A DNA stretch of 64,000 nt from Diploptera punctata (GCA_030220185.1 JASPKZ010002332.1:124001-188000), one strand, 5' to 3'; positions 12,518 to 23,680 are shown, counted from the stretch's first letter. The notes: generated from the letters alone by a model not told the origin. Translations and numbers: made by a program.

Positions 12518-12690
12518 CCTTTACGAGCCTGAAAATCTTCAATCTCGGGAACCACGCCATAAAGTTCCTCCTGGAGTATTTGTCCCTTAGATTTTCCCAT
12601 CCTAAAAATCAATCGATCCTGGTCAGGTTTGAACCCGTGACCCTCGGAATTAGAGGAAAGGAACATAACCACTAGACCACTGCAGCAATT
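12518..12690 (-). mobile_element. tRNA-derived SINE, family S1, copy 1
   Basis: On the minus strand the 5' part is tRNA-like (about 12618-12688): a box A-like GTGGTCTAGTGG and a box B-like GGGTTCAAACC. A tRNA-unrelated body follows, with AGGATGGGAAAATC and a GATTTTCAGGCTCG end. Two more copies in the same orientation lie at 29575-29748 and 30446-30618. SINEs are transcribed by RNA polymerase III and moved by LINE enzymes. Confidence 0.85.
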
Positions 12691-12937
12691 TGTTATAGAA
12701 ATCTAGATTCACAAGTTACAACACAAAAATATTTTATCATGTCTGACTTCGAGGCAAAGGAAATTCAAAACTGAACATATAATCAAATTCCACTCTACAT
12801 ATGTAATTGTTACTTATTATTATATTATTAGACATGTATTTTTTCTTTACTTAGCATGACGTAAGAATAGAGAACTTAATTTAACACTTTTATTCCTAAC
12901 TAGTATTATGTTGTTTTCTAATAGCGAGATTTGACGC

Positions 12938-13335
12938 TTAAGTCATTTTCTCTCTGGCTTCCCAGTACAAGCAAACAAGGTCCTTAGAGTGTTGTGCAGT
13001 TGTATTTAAAGCTGGACAGACTAGAAGGTGGTGTTTTTCCATGATCAGGTCTGGGTCTTTGCATATGACACATCGGTCGGATTGGAAAACGTGTATTCTG
13101 TGGATATGGTGAGCCAGGCAGTCGTGTCCTGACATCAGTCTGAATTTTGCTACTGCTTCCTTGCGGCCTTTATATTTTATTTCTGTGTATAGCTCATCAA
13201 TTTTTTCCCACGATTTTCCTCTGGCTGTTGCAATGTTTTCTTTCATGTTTTCCATTTGGATTGCTTTCTTAATTTCTTCGATCTTTCTATGGAGGTTCGA
13301 TTTGGGATGGGTTGTTATCTGTATTTTGGCTAACT
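12938..13335 (-). pseudogene. LINE ORF2 C-terminus with zinc-knuckle-like segment
   Basis: A minus-strand frame runs from upstream of the ATG at 13255 (KIQITTHPKSNLHRKIEEI) to 12938. It contains AVAKFRLMSGHDCLAHHIHR followed by CVICKDPDLIMEKHHLLVC and YWEAREKM. The GHDCLA..HRI block plus a CxxC...HxxxxC cluster marks the extreme C-terminus of a LINE polyprotein common in cockroach-like genomes. The plus-strand fragment at 61757-62210 is a relative. This is the longest uninterrupted LINE-tail frame of that type in the window, but the reverse-transcriptase domain itself is missing. Confidence 0.75.
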
Positions 13336-13478
13336 AGTATTATTATTCCACAGTTTAATGGAATGAAACATATTTTTACCATACTTGTATTTTTGAATGA
13401 AAATGCATTAATTCTAAATGACATAAAAAACCCAAACCATATTTTACACAATACAAAAATTATATTTATGCATTAAAG

Positions 13479-13745
13479 GTAAAGTAAACCCACTATAGGC
13501 CTTAGGAGGCCCTTGGGGTAGAAGGAGGTTAAGACACCCACCTTTCTAGACTATGGTTGTAGCTATGTGTAATAGTCACTTTTACTCCCAGAACATATAT
13601 CTGGTACTCATTTATTAAAGGATGAGTCGACCCCAGGGCCATGGCACTGCCAGAAGGATTAGGCCAGTTAAAAATCCTGACACCTGTGGTACTTGACCCT
13701 TTACCTCCTGGCTTGTACCATATTACCTTAACAAACTCCACTATG
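13479..13745 (+). mobile_element. Dispersed repeat S5 (SINE-like), copy 1
   Basis: This segment opens GGTAAAGTAAACCCACTA, contains CCATCTTTCTAGAC-like and GAGTCGACCCCAGGGCCA blocks, and is repeated at 42826-43025 at lower similarity. It has higher G+C than its surroundings. No clear tRNA box was found, so the class is uncertain. The short minus-strand open frame across it has no recognisable product. Confidence 0.6.
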
Positions 13746-13855
13746 GCAAGGACATTATAAAAGTAAAATGCATTAACATTATGATTTACTTTAATGTTTC
13801 AAACTTATTTTACTATATTCTCTTATAAATGGAATAATTTATATATTAAATTTGG

Positions 13856-14060
13856 GAATTTTTAACATTATGAGGTTCAAATTCATAAGAATTAAATTAA
13901 TCGTGATTATTTCATACCTCATACTTCTATATTTCTTTAAATACAGCACTGCAGTATCGGCAATTTCTTATCACCATCACCGTTTTCACAATCATGAAAA
14001 CAGCTGATGATGGTGATAAGAAATTGCCGATACTGCAGTGCTGTATTTAAAGAAATAATA
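13856..14060. mobile_element. Palindromic Penelope-like element, family C copy 2
   Basis: The left arm starts ACATTATGAGGTTC, passes a CATACCTCATACTTCTA box and continues inward. The right arm begins in the centre with GAAAACAGCTGATGATGG and breaks off after the TATTTAAAGAAATA box, so it lacks the outer end. The arms pair over about 60 bp around the centre near 13992. Shared blocks link it to the copies at 930-1083 and 48130-48330. Confidence 0.6.
14000..14044 (+). ncRNA. Hammerhead-like motif, family C, with compensated stem II
   Basis: Stem I is ACAG/CTGT (14000-14003 and 14041-14044). Core CTGATGA spans 14004-14010. Stem II GGTGAT/ATTGCC (14012-14017 and 14023-14028) pairs fully if G-U pairs count. 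GATAC and ACTGCAGT follow, with G at the cleavage position. Stem II differs in sequence from the copy at 1019-1065 yet still pairs, which argues that the fold is real. The GAUA block and G17 predict no activity. Confidence 0.55.
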
Positions 14061-14084
14061 TTCTAGATTATGTAGACCAGCCTC

Positions 14085-14365
14085 ATGGGCTAGTGGTCAG
14101 CGTTTCCGATTGCTGTTCATGAGGTTCCAGGTCCGATTCCTAGTCAAACCATAGGAATTTTTCCTTAAAGGGAATCATTCCTGTGGTTGCCCATGGTCTG
14201 GAATTTAGGTTAAGAACTCTCCTGGCACTTCATTATCATTTATCATCCATCATAGCATCGGGGTAACATAACTCCAGATTACAATTTAGCCAATGCCAGG
14301 AGAGATTACCAGAAATGTCAAAATGACAACCCGGGGCATTGAATAATATAATAATAATAATAAAA
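14085..14365 (+). mobile_element. tRNA-derived SINE, family S2, full-length copy
   Basis: The 5' end is tRNA-like: GGGCTAGTGGTCAGCG (box A region) and GGTCCGATTCC (box B region). The body has GGAATTTTTCCTTAAAGGG and ATTCCTGTGGTTGCCCATGG, and the end is GACAACCCGGGGCATT followed by an AAT-rich tail. A 5'-damaged fragment of the same body lies at 19145-19245. Confidence 0.82.
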
Positions 14366-14519
14366 ATAAAAAAGATTATGTATGGCACAATTCCAAGTTA
14401 CAACACTCTTACTATTTAATTTGTTCTATTGTTGTTATTATTATTATCTTAAAGCATTTTACTAATTAAATAAGTCAGTCAATTGACAGCCTGAAAAGTA
14501 AGCTTTGTTTTTTTTTTAC

Positions 14520-14637
14520 CTGAAATGTGGTGCGACATGCTACAACGATACATGCCGATAGCTTTGCCACAAGACAACAAATCCGTGTTCACCAAACTCA
14601 ACAATAACACGGCTTGCTGTGTCAACAAAACAATCAT
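14520..14637 (-). CDS. Possible first coding exon with hydrophobic N-terminus (tentative)
   Basis: On the minus strand an ATG at 14637 opens MIVLLTQQAVLLLSLVNTDL followed by LSCGKAIGMYRCSMSHHIS. The frame runs without a stop into TTTCAG/GTAAAA, a good splice donor (intron from 14519). Codons are far richer in G+C than the surroundings. The hydrophobic start would suit a signal peptide. Against it, another frame is also open, no downstream exon was found in the 14.5 kb to the left, and no homologue comes to mind. It could equally be a fragment of an unrecognised repeat. Confidence 0.22.
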
Positions 14638-14779
14638 GTAGTAATCAACTGCATGTTAGTGGTGGCACTCACGCCCAATCTAAAATCTACAGCTAGAAGA
14701 GTACCAAGGTAAGATAAGGTAAAGGTGCCCCATTAACAGGCCATGAAAGCACATGGAGAAGTACCATGTAATTCAATTA

Positions 14780-15600
14780 GGTAAATATTCCATATGTTCC
14801 TTAGCTTATTAAATTTTATCTTACATCAATCTGGAATTATTTTACCTATTAAGATAGTGTTCAGAGTTTTAAAAGAACAAAAGTTCTGGGAAAAGTTTTA
14901 CAATTAAATTACATTTTCAATTTTTACTTTTTGCATTCCAGAAGTTTTACCCTAGGATAAAGTTCTCCGTATCTTGTACAGGGATCAGCAGATGATACAA
15001 CTATTCGTAATGATTAGAGCAACGATATATTCAAATAGTTTTGTAAGGTGATGTTTAAATTCTGCAAAATCATTATGTAACATTAAGATAATTTGGAATA
15101 CCATTCTTAAAAAATAAAGAGGGTCATAAATGTACAAATAAACTGTTACATACTATCATAAGAAATATCACTATGAGGTATAATTTATTTCTGAATTTAA
15201 AATTTGTAATATACTTTTCAAATAAATCATCTTAAACTTTTTGTTACTCATAGAGGGCTATTCTCAGGTGACTTTGGAGGCATTATGGCTTTTGTGTAAT
15301 ATTTTCATGAATTATTCAGCAGCTAGAATAAGCAAAAACAAAAACATAATCATTATGAACAATTAATTCTACCTCTATGTAGTATCCTTAATTTAGAGGA
15401 AAAATAATTTTGAACAATACAAAACTCCATGATCTTAAAGACTTTTGTTAGAGCAAGATTTGGTATTAGTTTGATCCTTCCGGGAAATTCTCGTATAAGA
15501 CTTGAAAGCATAATAATAGTCCCTTCGATTGATTGCTGGCCAAAGGAAGGCAAGACCAGTGATGGGGCTGCCATCTTATAGCCTCTGGTCAGGCTTTTCT
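14780..15600. other. AT-rich stretch, nothing firmly recognised
   Basis: A short segment at 14715-14765 (GGTAAAGGTGCCCCATTAAC) looks like the edge of a dispersed repeat related to S5. The minus-strand frame at 15353-15574 has no recognisable domain. Confidence 0.45.
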
Positions 15601-15631
15601 GGAGAAGAAAAGAAAATAAAGGAAAGAAGAA

Positions 15632-16084
15632 ATGGAAGAAAGGAAAGACTCCCTAGCCCTCGAAAAAAAAAACACCAGATTACGTTTATATAACACTTTG
15701 GCTAGACCAGTGTTGACCTATGGTAGTGAAGCATGGACACTAAAAAGACAACATGAAAGCAGAATAATGGCTTGTGAAATGAGATTCATGCGCAGAACAG
15801 CGGGTTACACCAGATGGGATCGGAAAAGGAACACCGATATCTTAAAAGAATTAAAGCCTACGCCAATTTTGGAATATATTAAACAGTACCAACTAAATTG
15901 GAAACACCATCTTGAAAGAATGAGTTCAAATCGGATCCCCAAAGCTGTTTATAATTATATACCAAGAGGACGAAGATCACTGGGCTGTCCTATGAAACGC
16001 TGGAGGGAAAATTTTCTACAGGATCGTAACAGGCCTTGGCCTAATACTTGGAAGGAAGAAGAAGAAGAAGATTTGGTATTTTAG
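15632..16084 (+). pseudogene. LINE reverse transcriptase C-terminal region (best-preserved LINE tail)
   Basis: A 150-codon open frame reads LYNTLARPVLTYGSEAWTLK, then MACEMRFMRRTAGYTRWDRK, ILEYIKQYQLNWKHHLERM and a basic RRSLGCPMKRWRENF end, finishing in glutamate repeats from a GAA run. This is the region downstream of the catalytic domain in an endonuclease/reverse-transcriptase LINE. The YxDD motif and everything upstream are absent, so it is a 5'-truncated insertion. The GAA-rich 3' end is typical of this group. The minus-strand remnant at 11290-11660 is related. Confidence 0.85.
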
Positions 16085-17030
16085 ACTAATGATATAAAAT
16101 TTATACCAATACTAGTAATATATTATTTAATGATGCTCATAACAATTCAAAGCAGAGCGAGAAAGGTCTGGCAAAATTTGTTCAAAAGATGTTGTTCTTT
16201 TTATGTAATACAAATATATGATATAGGGCAAAATACCTTTACTTATTTTCTGAAAATAAGCTACACTCAGGATTTTCACACCCAGAATAATTCTATCAAA
16301 ACCAGATTAATCTCAAATCTAGGAGCAAGCATGATAACTATAACGCAATATTGTTTAGTTTATATTCTTTCCAAATAAAATTACATCTATTATCTTACCT
16401 ACACTACTTACCATGTTATCATTTATGTAATATCAAATGTTATAAAAAATATGAAAGGTTAATGCTAATCACCACAAAAAATAAATCAAGAATTTACACT
16501 ATTGAACAAATTACAAATCCATAAAAGTTTAATATCACTTTTTTCCTCCAAAAAAAAAGTAATTTTGTAGGTCTGTGCATTGATTAGGATTGCCAGATCT
16601 CTCTGAGCTGTTTTAATCGACTTAGATGTGATCTTAGCCTTAACAATCACTAACCAATTTATTAAAATGTTAATTTTTTTATTGCGGAGAAAAAAAAAAT
16701 ATTCTTATTCTGAAAACTTTTAATTTTTGTGTCTCCATTATTAGACTTGCGTAATTCAGTGAGTGGTGACAGTGAAATTAAGTGGCAATAGCTAGGATCA
16801 TTCTGTGAATAATAGTTGCAGGGAAAAAAATAAATAAATAGAGTGGTTAAAGTTGATAATCATGAGTAATCACATAAAAACATCTTTATCAATTTCTGTC
16901 CCCAATTAGGCCCTAAACAAATGCCATTGGTCTCCTGGTCTGCCTCAAGGTCATTCTGGTAATCCCAGTATTGATGACAGAAGAAAATAATGACCAAATT
17001 GATAAGTTAAATATTTAATATAGACAAAAT
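16085..17030. other. AT-rich stretch, nothing recognised
   Basis: The frame at 16130-16378 has random-like composition. A slightly G+C-richer segment at 16900-16980 has no open frame of note. Confidence 0.5.
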
Positions 17031-17034
17031 AATA

Positions 17035-17697
17035 CAGCGAGATCAGTTTAGTAGTGGAAGGCAGACGCAGGGTTTGTGCTGTGCGATAACGAAGGCTTAC
17101 ACATTCTGGCACAGAACCTGACATGTGCGCTGACTCAGCAGTTTATGAGTTCATGGCCACAGTCAGAGAGTGTAGATAAGGTGCTTGATTGCTTTTCCTT
17201 GTGAACTGAATGACTGTGTATAATGTAAATTGAATGACATGTGTATAAGTTATTTCAATTTTAAAATTTGTATCTTATAAAACATAAGTTTAAAGTGAAT
17301 CACATGTGTATGAGTGTAAACTGTATATTGGCCAATAATTTTTCTACTGAACAACGTGTATTTATTTATGAACAATATTTATTAATTCAGTCTGCCAGCC
17401 AAGTATGAAGACGTTTTGAAACACGATTCCCGGGTGTAAAAATTCCATCATGTTCAACAATCCATAACATATACAACAAATTTTATAAAGAGGTGTCAAA
17501 AATATATGGACAACGAAGGTGAACAGTTCCAACACCTGCTTCAATAAATGGTAAGTACGACAATTTGTAAAATACTTACGAAAATGTGTGTGGTTGTATC
17601 ACCACGATCCTATGCTGTCCGTTCCCCATCGTGAGTGTGTCAGTAGTGTATAGTGAAATCCCCGCGTCTAATTTCCACTACTAAACTGATCTCGCTG
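17035..17697 (+). mobile_element. Tc1/mariner deletion derivative (MITE) retaining part of the HTH domain
   Basis: The 25-bp terminal inverted repeats begin CAGCGAGATCAGTTTAGTAG, are perfect at both ends, and are flanked by TA (17033-17034 and 17698-17699). At 663 bp it is too short for a transposase gene. The plus strand at about 17342-17545, with two in-frame breaks, still reads FSTEQRVFIYEQYLLIQSAS, RRFETRFPGVKIPS and TIHNIYNKFYK, like the N-terminal helix-turn-helix of the transposases at 34.2 and 57.8 kb. It therefore looks like a deletion product of a larger autonomous element. Confidence 0.85.
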
Positions 17698-17699
17698 TA

Positions 17700-19140
17700 G
17701 GTAATTATGTGGATAAACCAAAGAGGAACAATTCATAAAGATGTGTGGGGGAAATTGCTGCTTATCTTCAGACAAAGACTGAATGGGAAAAATAGGATGC
17801 ATATTTCATACTGTTAAGATTAGAGGAGCAAAATAACTTTTTTTAGGCCTGATCAAAGAAATATATATATCCTCTATTATTTGAAACTCAAATTTACTCT
17901 TCAAACATGAGCCAATATCACAACACTTTCATTTTCCCAGATACGATATCTGTAATAATTTAATAACCAAAAATTATGTTCAATCAACAACCACAATTAA
18001 GTAGTATGTAACTCATTCTCATTGTCCTTGCATAACAGGTAAATAATCACATATTCATTTAAGTTAAAATTTAATTCACCTAGGAACATACAAAGTTTTC
18101 ACCCTAATACATATTTGAGGAGGTTAGAGTCGAAACTATAGTGACCTATATTCAATTCATCTGGTCATATTGGTTAAGTTTGACTTCATGGTCTTCTTAT
18201 TAATTATTTTTAAGATGAAAGCCAAACTATTGATCAATGATTATGTAATAGAAAGATACCCAATCCCCGATACAGAAAACAGTAATTAGTTCTTTCTCTT
18301 TAGAAATATTGTAATATATAATTTCTCACTATTAATCAAGATTTCTAAATATTTATATTTTGAATTATTTTACTTTACCTGCCCACAAATAAAATAAATT
18401 TTGTAATGTACACCATACAATAGCCAAAATGGTCCCAAATCTGATTGTAATAAATAATGGACAATTAAAGTAAATGTTTACTGTTTTAGGCCTATCATTA
18501 GGACTTTCTAAATGTAATGTATATCTTTATTTTCCCCAATGAACTATTCGATGAATATTGCCTAGAGGCAATATTTATATGCACTAAAACTTAAAAATTT
18601 AAATATTTATGTACCATGCTTACATAAGATTTATTTCTAAATGAGATTACATTTTCAGATTTGTATAATTTTGTAATAAGATCATAAATTAATTTGCAAT
18701 AGGCAATTATTTTGCAATAACACTAGACTTTGTGACTGCACAAACATTTCCTATTATTGTAATGTTGCATTTGCCATATCATTTTACTGCATGATTAAAA
18801 ATGGTAAATTTCTTTATTAAAGTTGAGGGACTGCATTATGCTAACCATGTGATCCTATGCAGTCTTCTGCTAGCTAGTAAAATCAACTACTTCAGTCAGC
18901 CTTGGATCTTTGAAGCTGTTGTGCCACTGATTTAATTTTTAAAGATGCATCAAGCAAATTTGATCACATATATTTAACTAAAGTTTATATATATTTTATT
19001 TCATACTATATCACATTTGACATGTTTATGTTACTAAAATGATTGGGGTAAACAAATTATAATAGTTGTCAAATCTTTACAACATGTAAATTTCACCAAA
19101 ATAACCAAAAGTAGCGTGTGGACTCATTTTAACATAAGCA
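17700..19140. other. AT-rich stretch, nothing recognised
   Basis: No element ends, coding frames or RNA folds were seen. Confidence 0.55.
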
Positions 19141-19144
19141 ATGT

Positions 19145-19245
19145 TAAGAATACTGACCAGCCACAAAAAGTGTGGCCAGAACTTCTGGCTACAGTTCATG
19201 TGGTCCTGGGAGTTTTTCCTTAAAGGGGGTTACTCCTGTGGTTGA
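19145..19245 (+). mobile_element. SINE S2 body fragment
   Basis: The block GGGAGTTTTTCCTTAAAGGG followed by TTACTCCTGTGGTTGA matches the body of the S2 SINE at 14085-14365. The tRNA-like head and the 3' tail are missing or too diverged to see. Confidence 0.6.
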
Positions 19246-19328
19246 CACAATAATTAAGTTGACATCACGATACATGTTGAATTCAATAATCAATTGAGTT
19301 GGTGTTTACTTGATGAAAATCCATATTT

Positions 19329-19422
19329 ATTAATTAAATAAAAATAAAACGTAGTTTTATTTGATTTATAATAATAAATATGAAAATCAAATAAAACTAC
19401 GTTTTATTTTTATTTAATTAAT
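19329..19422. repeat. Perfect 39-bp inverted repeat (AT-rich hairpin)
   Basis: The arms 19329-19367 and 19384-19422 are exact reverse complements around a 16-base spacer and include CGTAGTTTTATTTGATT. No wider terminal repeat or target duplication was found, so the origin is unknown; a small fold-back element or a replication slippage product would fit. Confidence 0.85.
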
Positions 19423-19999
19423 AATGTTGAATTCATTTTACCTTATATTTAATAAGATCTGCTCAATATAATATTTCAGTTAAAACATTAATTTATCCTT
19501 GCTTCTTTCAATTTATGTAGAATAATTTGTGGAATTTGACAATCACTTCATATCTGAAATTATATTCCAAATGGCAGCCCTGAAATGAGCATCCTAAAGT
19601 ACACTTGATGTCTTATTTACACAACATTATTAATTTAATTAAAGGTAAGAAATTCAACATAGTAAAAAATAAAATATAGTATGATACATGGATGGAAGAC
19701 TTATGTATTTGTTGAAAAATTACGTCCTCATCTATCGATTCGGACATAAACATTTCAACTCATATCTAAAAAACTGTTTTCTATCCTTTCATAGCAATGT
19801 ACTATTATTTACATTTTTTATGCATGGATATATAGTAAAATCAACTGGCAAATGTTGAATTGTAATAACAGACAAAGGACATGCAAGCCACAGCCTAGTG
19901 CCACAGTAAAATTACTTCCTAGTATATATTCAACAGTTTTATGTATTTTAGTGATATTATTTTGATGCTACTATATATTTTTTAAATCAAAATCAAAGT

Positions 20000-20100
20000 G
20001 AGAGATAACCACTATGAGGTATTTACATTATTAAACGAGTTGGAGAAAACAATTTAACATCTCACCTCAAAAAGTTGCATGTCTTCACGATACCGGTTTC
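20000..20100 (-). mobile_element. Penelope-like 3' end, family E copy 1 (single arm)
   Basis: The minus-strand order is GAAACCGGTATCGTGAAGAC, a TTGAGGTGAGATGTTAAA box and an outer ATACCTCATAGTGGTTATC end. The first part is the distal half of a hammerhead-like motif (GAAAC, stem III, GTA). Everything upstream of it is missing, so the insertion is truncated inside the ribozyme. Confidence 0.6.
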
Positions 20101-20109
20101 AAAAGTATA

Positions 20110-21440
20110 ATTTTATTTCTATTTCAGTCAAATATATATTTCATATGTTATCTAAATTCTAGGAAAGATATCGCAATTTATGTAATATTTTAATCTTAAA
20201 TTTTAGTGCATTAAAATTCTGTCTCTATTAATATTGTTAAGCAAGATATATGAATATAATGGGGTGGACTTGATGGCTTGCTTGTGTCTGAAGTAATTTG
20301 GCTAGTTAATATTTAGGAAAACCCTCTATTTAGGTAAATACCTCCTGCCTTGCAATTGTTGGTAAAGTAATAAGGTTACAAAATGACAAATTACTCTGAA
20401 ATATGTTAAAAATAGCAGAAAAGAACCTGTAAGTCAGAAAGCAATAAATTTTTGCTATATTTAATAACAAAAAATCAAATGTAAAAAACATAATTTTTTG
20501 CATTTTATTATTGTTGGATTAACAACACATTCTTTAATATTTATTATAATTTGTACCTATCAACATAAAAACTAAAAATATAAATGAAAATAATAAATGT
20601 TACACAGCCTACAGAATATTTATTATAATTCTGTAATCCAAAGTTCTATAATGCTTAAAAATTTATATAAGACATACAATACAAAAATCAAAGCAATCAT
20701 TAACAAAGGTAATATGAAATAAAGTCTCATAGTGTGGCTGTGCAAATCAGTTCAAGTGTTTCAAATTTCAATGAAGCAATGATCCCTATCACAAGTTATA
20801 ACTTTACAAATATAGGGCCAATTGAACTTTTATTTAAATAAATCATCCCTACAGTTAGTATGCATGTTTACATTCCTATAGATGTATTAAGGTTTTGTTC
20901 AAACTATGAGAATTCTCAAGATTCTGGTCAATAATTTCAAGACTGTCAATAACATAATAATGTGTAAATAAGTTTATGATTAAGAAAGTTCTAATTTATT
21001 CCACATAATGTTTTTTACAAAAAATAAGATTTTCTATCATTCATTAATCAATTTTAAATTTATTTCCAAAAAAATTACCTACTACTAGAAAAAGATCAGT
21101 CGAATCTATGAAAATAAAGCCAATAAAGGAATAAAATAAACCATTGAGATAATCAAAAGATTTTCACCTACGTTTTGGAGAATGCAGCAAGATTATTTAC
21201 TACTTATGAATTAAGTTTTAATTATGACAGAACCCTGTTTAGTCTTAAATTTATGAAAACATACACCAATGCCTAACTTTAGTTTTCATATCCTTAAAAT
21301 AATTCATTCATTAAAGGAAGCTATGAACTAACAAATAATTCATTGATAAGTTTGTTATATTTATCAAAGCCTCTTGCTAGATACATTTTGCAATTCAAAT
21401 GTAACATGATGAATTTTATCTTCAGTTCTTGGCATTACCT
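20110..21440. other. AT-rich stretch, nothing recognised
   Basis: No gene or element ends were seen. It could be intron or intergenic DNA downstream of the minus-strand exon at 21818-21924. Confidence 0.5.
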
Positions 21441-21446
21441 ACATTT

Positions 21447-21817
21447 TTTATTTTTAAAAATCTGTAACTAAAGCATAAAATTGAATTTTTACAATATGTT
21501 TAATACAAAAACTTGAAAAATGAAATTTGAACTGGAATATAATGACTTACTGGTTCTTTTCTATTAATATCCTACTCCTGCACCACAATAATTTAAACAA
21601 AGTATGTCTGATCCTAATCCAAAAACAGGCTCAGGAACAAACTGATGATCCATGCTCAAAAAATGTCCACAGAGAAACTTAAAAATGCAATAGATAATTT
21701 CTTACAGTGGTCACAGAAGAGAACTGACCATGAGAATGAGTAGCATGGAGAAGGAAGGGGTTGTCCATCTTAGGGGCCACCAGACCACAGCAGCCAGAGC
21801 CCCCCCAACAAACCTGA
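21447..21817 (-). other. Putative 3' untranslated region with AATAAA signal
   Basis: This is the minus-strand sequence following the stop of the Pro-rich exon. It is stop-rich in all frames and holds an AATAAA hexamer (plus-strand TTTATT at 21447-21452), a plausible polyadenylation signal about 370 bases after the stop. Assignment depends entirely on the exon being real. Confidence 0.35.
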
Positions 21818-21924
21818 TCATCTGAAGCGAGGATGCATCATAGGTGTGAGCATGGGGGGGCCAGGAAACGCCATGGGGGGGCCATACGGATGCATTGCAC
21901 CTGGAGGTAGAGCACCAATCAGAC
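21818..21924 (-). CDS. Last coding exon of an unidentified Pro/Met/Gly-rich protein (partial gene)
   Basis: On the minus strand a TTGTTTCAG acceptor is followed, in phase 2, by LIGALPPGAMHPYGPPMAFP and GPPMLTPMMHPRFR and then TGA (21818-21820). Codons are G+C-rich in a 70% A+T region, and the G-P-P-M repetition with a basic end is typical of C-terminal tails of nuclear RNA-processing proteins. That class is inference; I cannot name the gene. No earlier exon was found in the 42 kb upstream on this strand, as expected if introns are very large. A CAGGTTTGT just after the stop could alternatively be a donor. Confidence 0.45.
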
Positions 21925-22454
21925 CTGAAACAATAGTTATTCAATAACACATCTGTACTATACTATATAATTCACAACTGATCTGAAGTTACACTTCAAT
22001 ATATTATTTTATATTGTAAGTTTTACAATATTATAAATATATTAACTTATAGAGAAAGAGAATTGTTACGATGAAGCAAAAAAATAGTGATTGTTATGTA
22101 TATAAAATATTAAATACTTGTGCTAACAATTATAAGATTAATGTTTTTAACCTCCAATCAGATTTCTGAATAAAAGTTCCTAGAACTTCTCTATGTACCT
22201 ATTTTAAAATACACAACTGCACTTTATATAATGTCTTATTGGATCATCTAGTTCACACACATGGGCACTGGTCGTTTGATTTCCACAATTGTTGCTCCAT
22301 TATTTCCCTATGTAAATCAATGCTTGATTAATAAAATCAATCATGTACATTTATTTTTATGCTATAATGAGCATTAATCTGTTTTTACTAATAATTATCA
22401 ATATTCAAAACTTAACATTACACAGACCTGTAAATGGAATATAAACATACCAAC

Positions 22455-22522
22455 AAGTTAATAAATGAGTTGGAAAAAAATGTTTTAACATCTCACCTCA
22501 CAAAGTTGCATGTCTTCACGAT
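22455..22522 (-). mobile_element. Penelope-like 3' end, family E copy 2, truncated at the ribozyme cleavage site
   Basis: On the minus strand homology to the 20.0-kb copy begins at ATCGTGAAGACATGCAAC, runs through GAGGTGAGATGTTAAA and ends near TTAATAAC. The first matching base is the A at the expected hammerhead cleavage position or the base after it; the flanking sequence before it does not match. The copy thus starts where a self-cleaved RNA would start. Confidence 0.55.
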
Positions 22523-22539
22523 GTTTGTATTGCATTACA

Positions 22540-23680
22540 ACAAAATATCTGAAAGTCAATATTTTAATAATAGACTTACTTGGCAATCATAATCAACAAT
22601 GCAACTACTCTCCACACCCAAACAGAGATGGATAGCATACATGGAATTCTATTCAAGAGTATTAACCATGTTTAATTTTTAGCAGCTCCTAAATTACAAT
22701 CAACATTCATTTGAGCATAAAAAATAAAGTAATGTAACATTACGTTCATGATTTTATTGATCAAATTATTACAATGTACATAAAGGGAGAAAATTTTACT
22801 AGCAGATGTGAGTCAGACAACATTTCATGTAGATGCTCTACATGAAAATCCATAATTGAATGCATTATGTTTTCTACAACTGGGTATATCAATGTACTTT
22901 GGAATCTGTATTATTTTTGTAAAGAATAAAAATAACACATCTCCATAAAAACATACATACACACAAAACTTTAATCTCTCTCAATTTAAAGCAAAAGTTA
23001 AATATTCTATTCAAATAAATAACACAATGTAACTAAAACTCATCAACCAACCTAACATATTCAATTTTCATGACATAACCCAATGTAACCTAATCCCAAC
23101 TAACCTAGCAATACTGAAAATAGAAACTGCATAATATTGGGGAAAAAATCTAAGACAAAAATTGGTTATTAGGAATATTTCTCTACAAAAATGAACTTTA
23201 GAAATAGGAATTAGGAACTTTACTACATTAGGAAATTAGAATAGGAATATACTCAGATTCCTATGTTATATAGATCAAACATAAGAACTGATTTCTGTTT
23301 CTAATTAAGTTTCAAATGGCAGGATGGCTACGAAATAGTAAAGATATAAACAACTGGTATATAAAGAAAGATACCTGAAGTAAAAAGTCAACTTAAATAA
23401 ACTTTATGAAAGAGTGTAATTTTTAAAACTATAAATACAATATATAATATAAAGCCTCACTCACCCAAATCATAACCAAAATGAGTAAGAAAATAACTGA
23501 AGAGTAAATTAAATGTGCTTCTTTTAAAATTTTGATGATTTCCTGGGAAGTTTCCACTCTCTTAATATTGCCAGCCTTTCAAAATTTAATTAATTTTACC
23601 AGTAGCATTATGCATATGTGATGTGGATAAAGAAAGGGGACCAAGCAAATTGTACAACTGAGTAGAAAAACTATTTTTTT
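22540..23680. other. AT-rich stretch, nothing recognised
   Basis: No gene or element ends were seen. The segment at 23040-23110 is rich in AACC but has no recognised function. Confidence 0.5.

Noticed and set aside
21711..21950. Minus-strand 79-codon frame over the Pro-rich exon
   Set aside because: It is the shadow of the spliced frame; the residues are dominated by Trp/His from the C/G-rich codons read out of phase.
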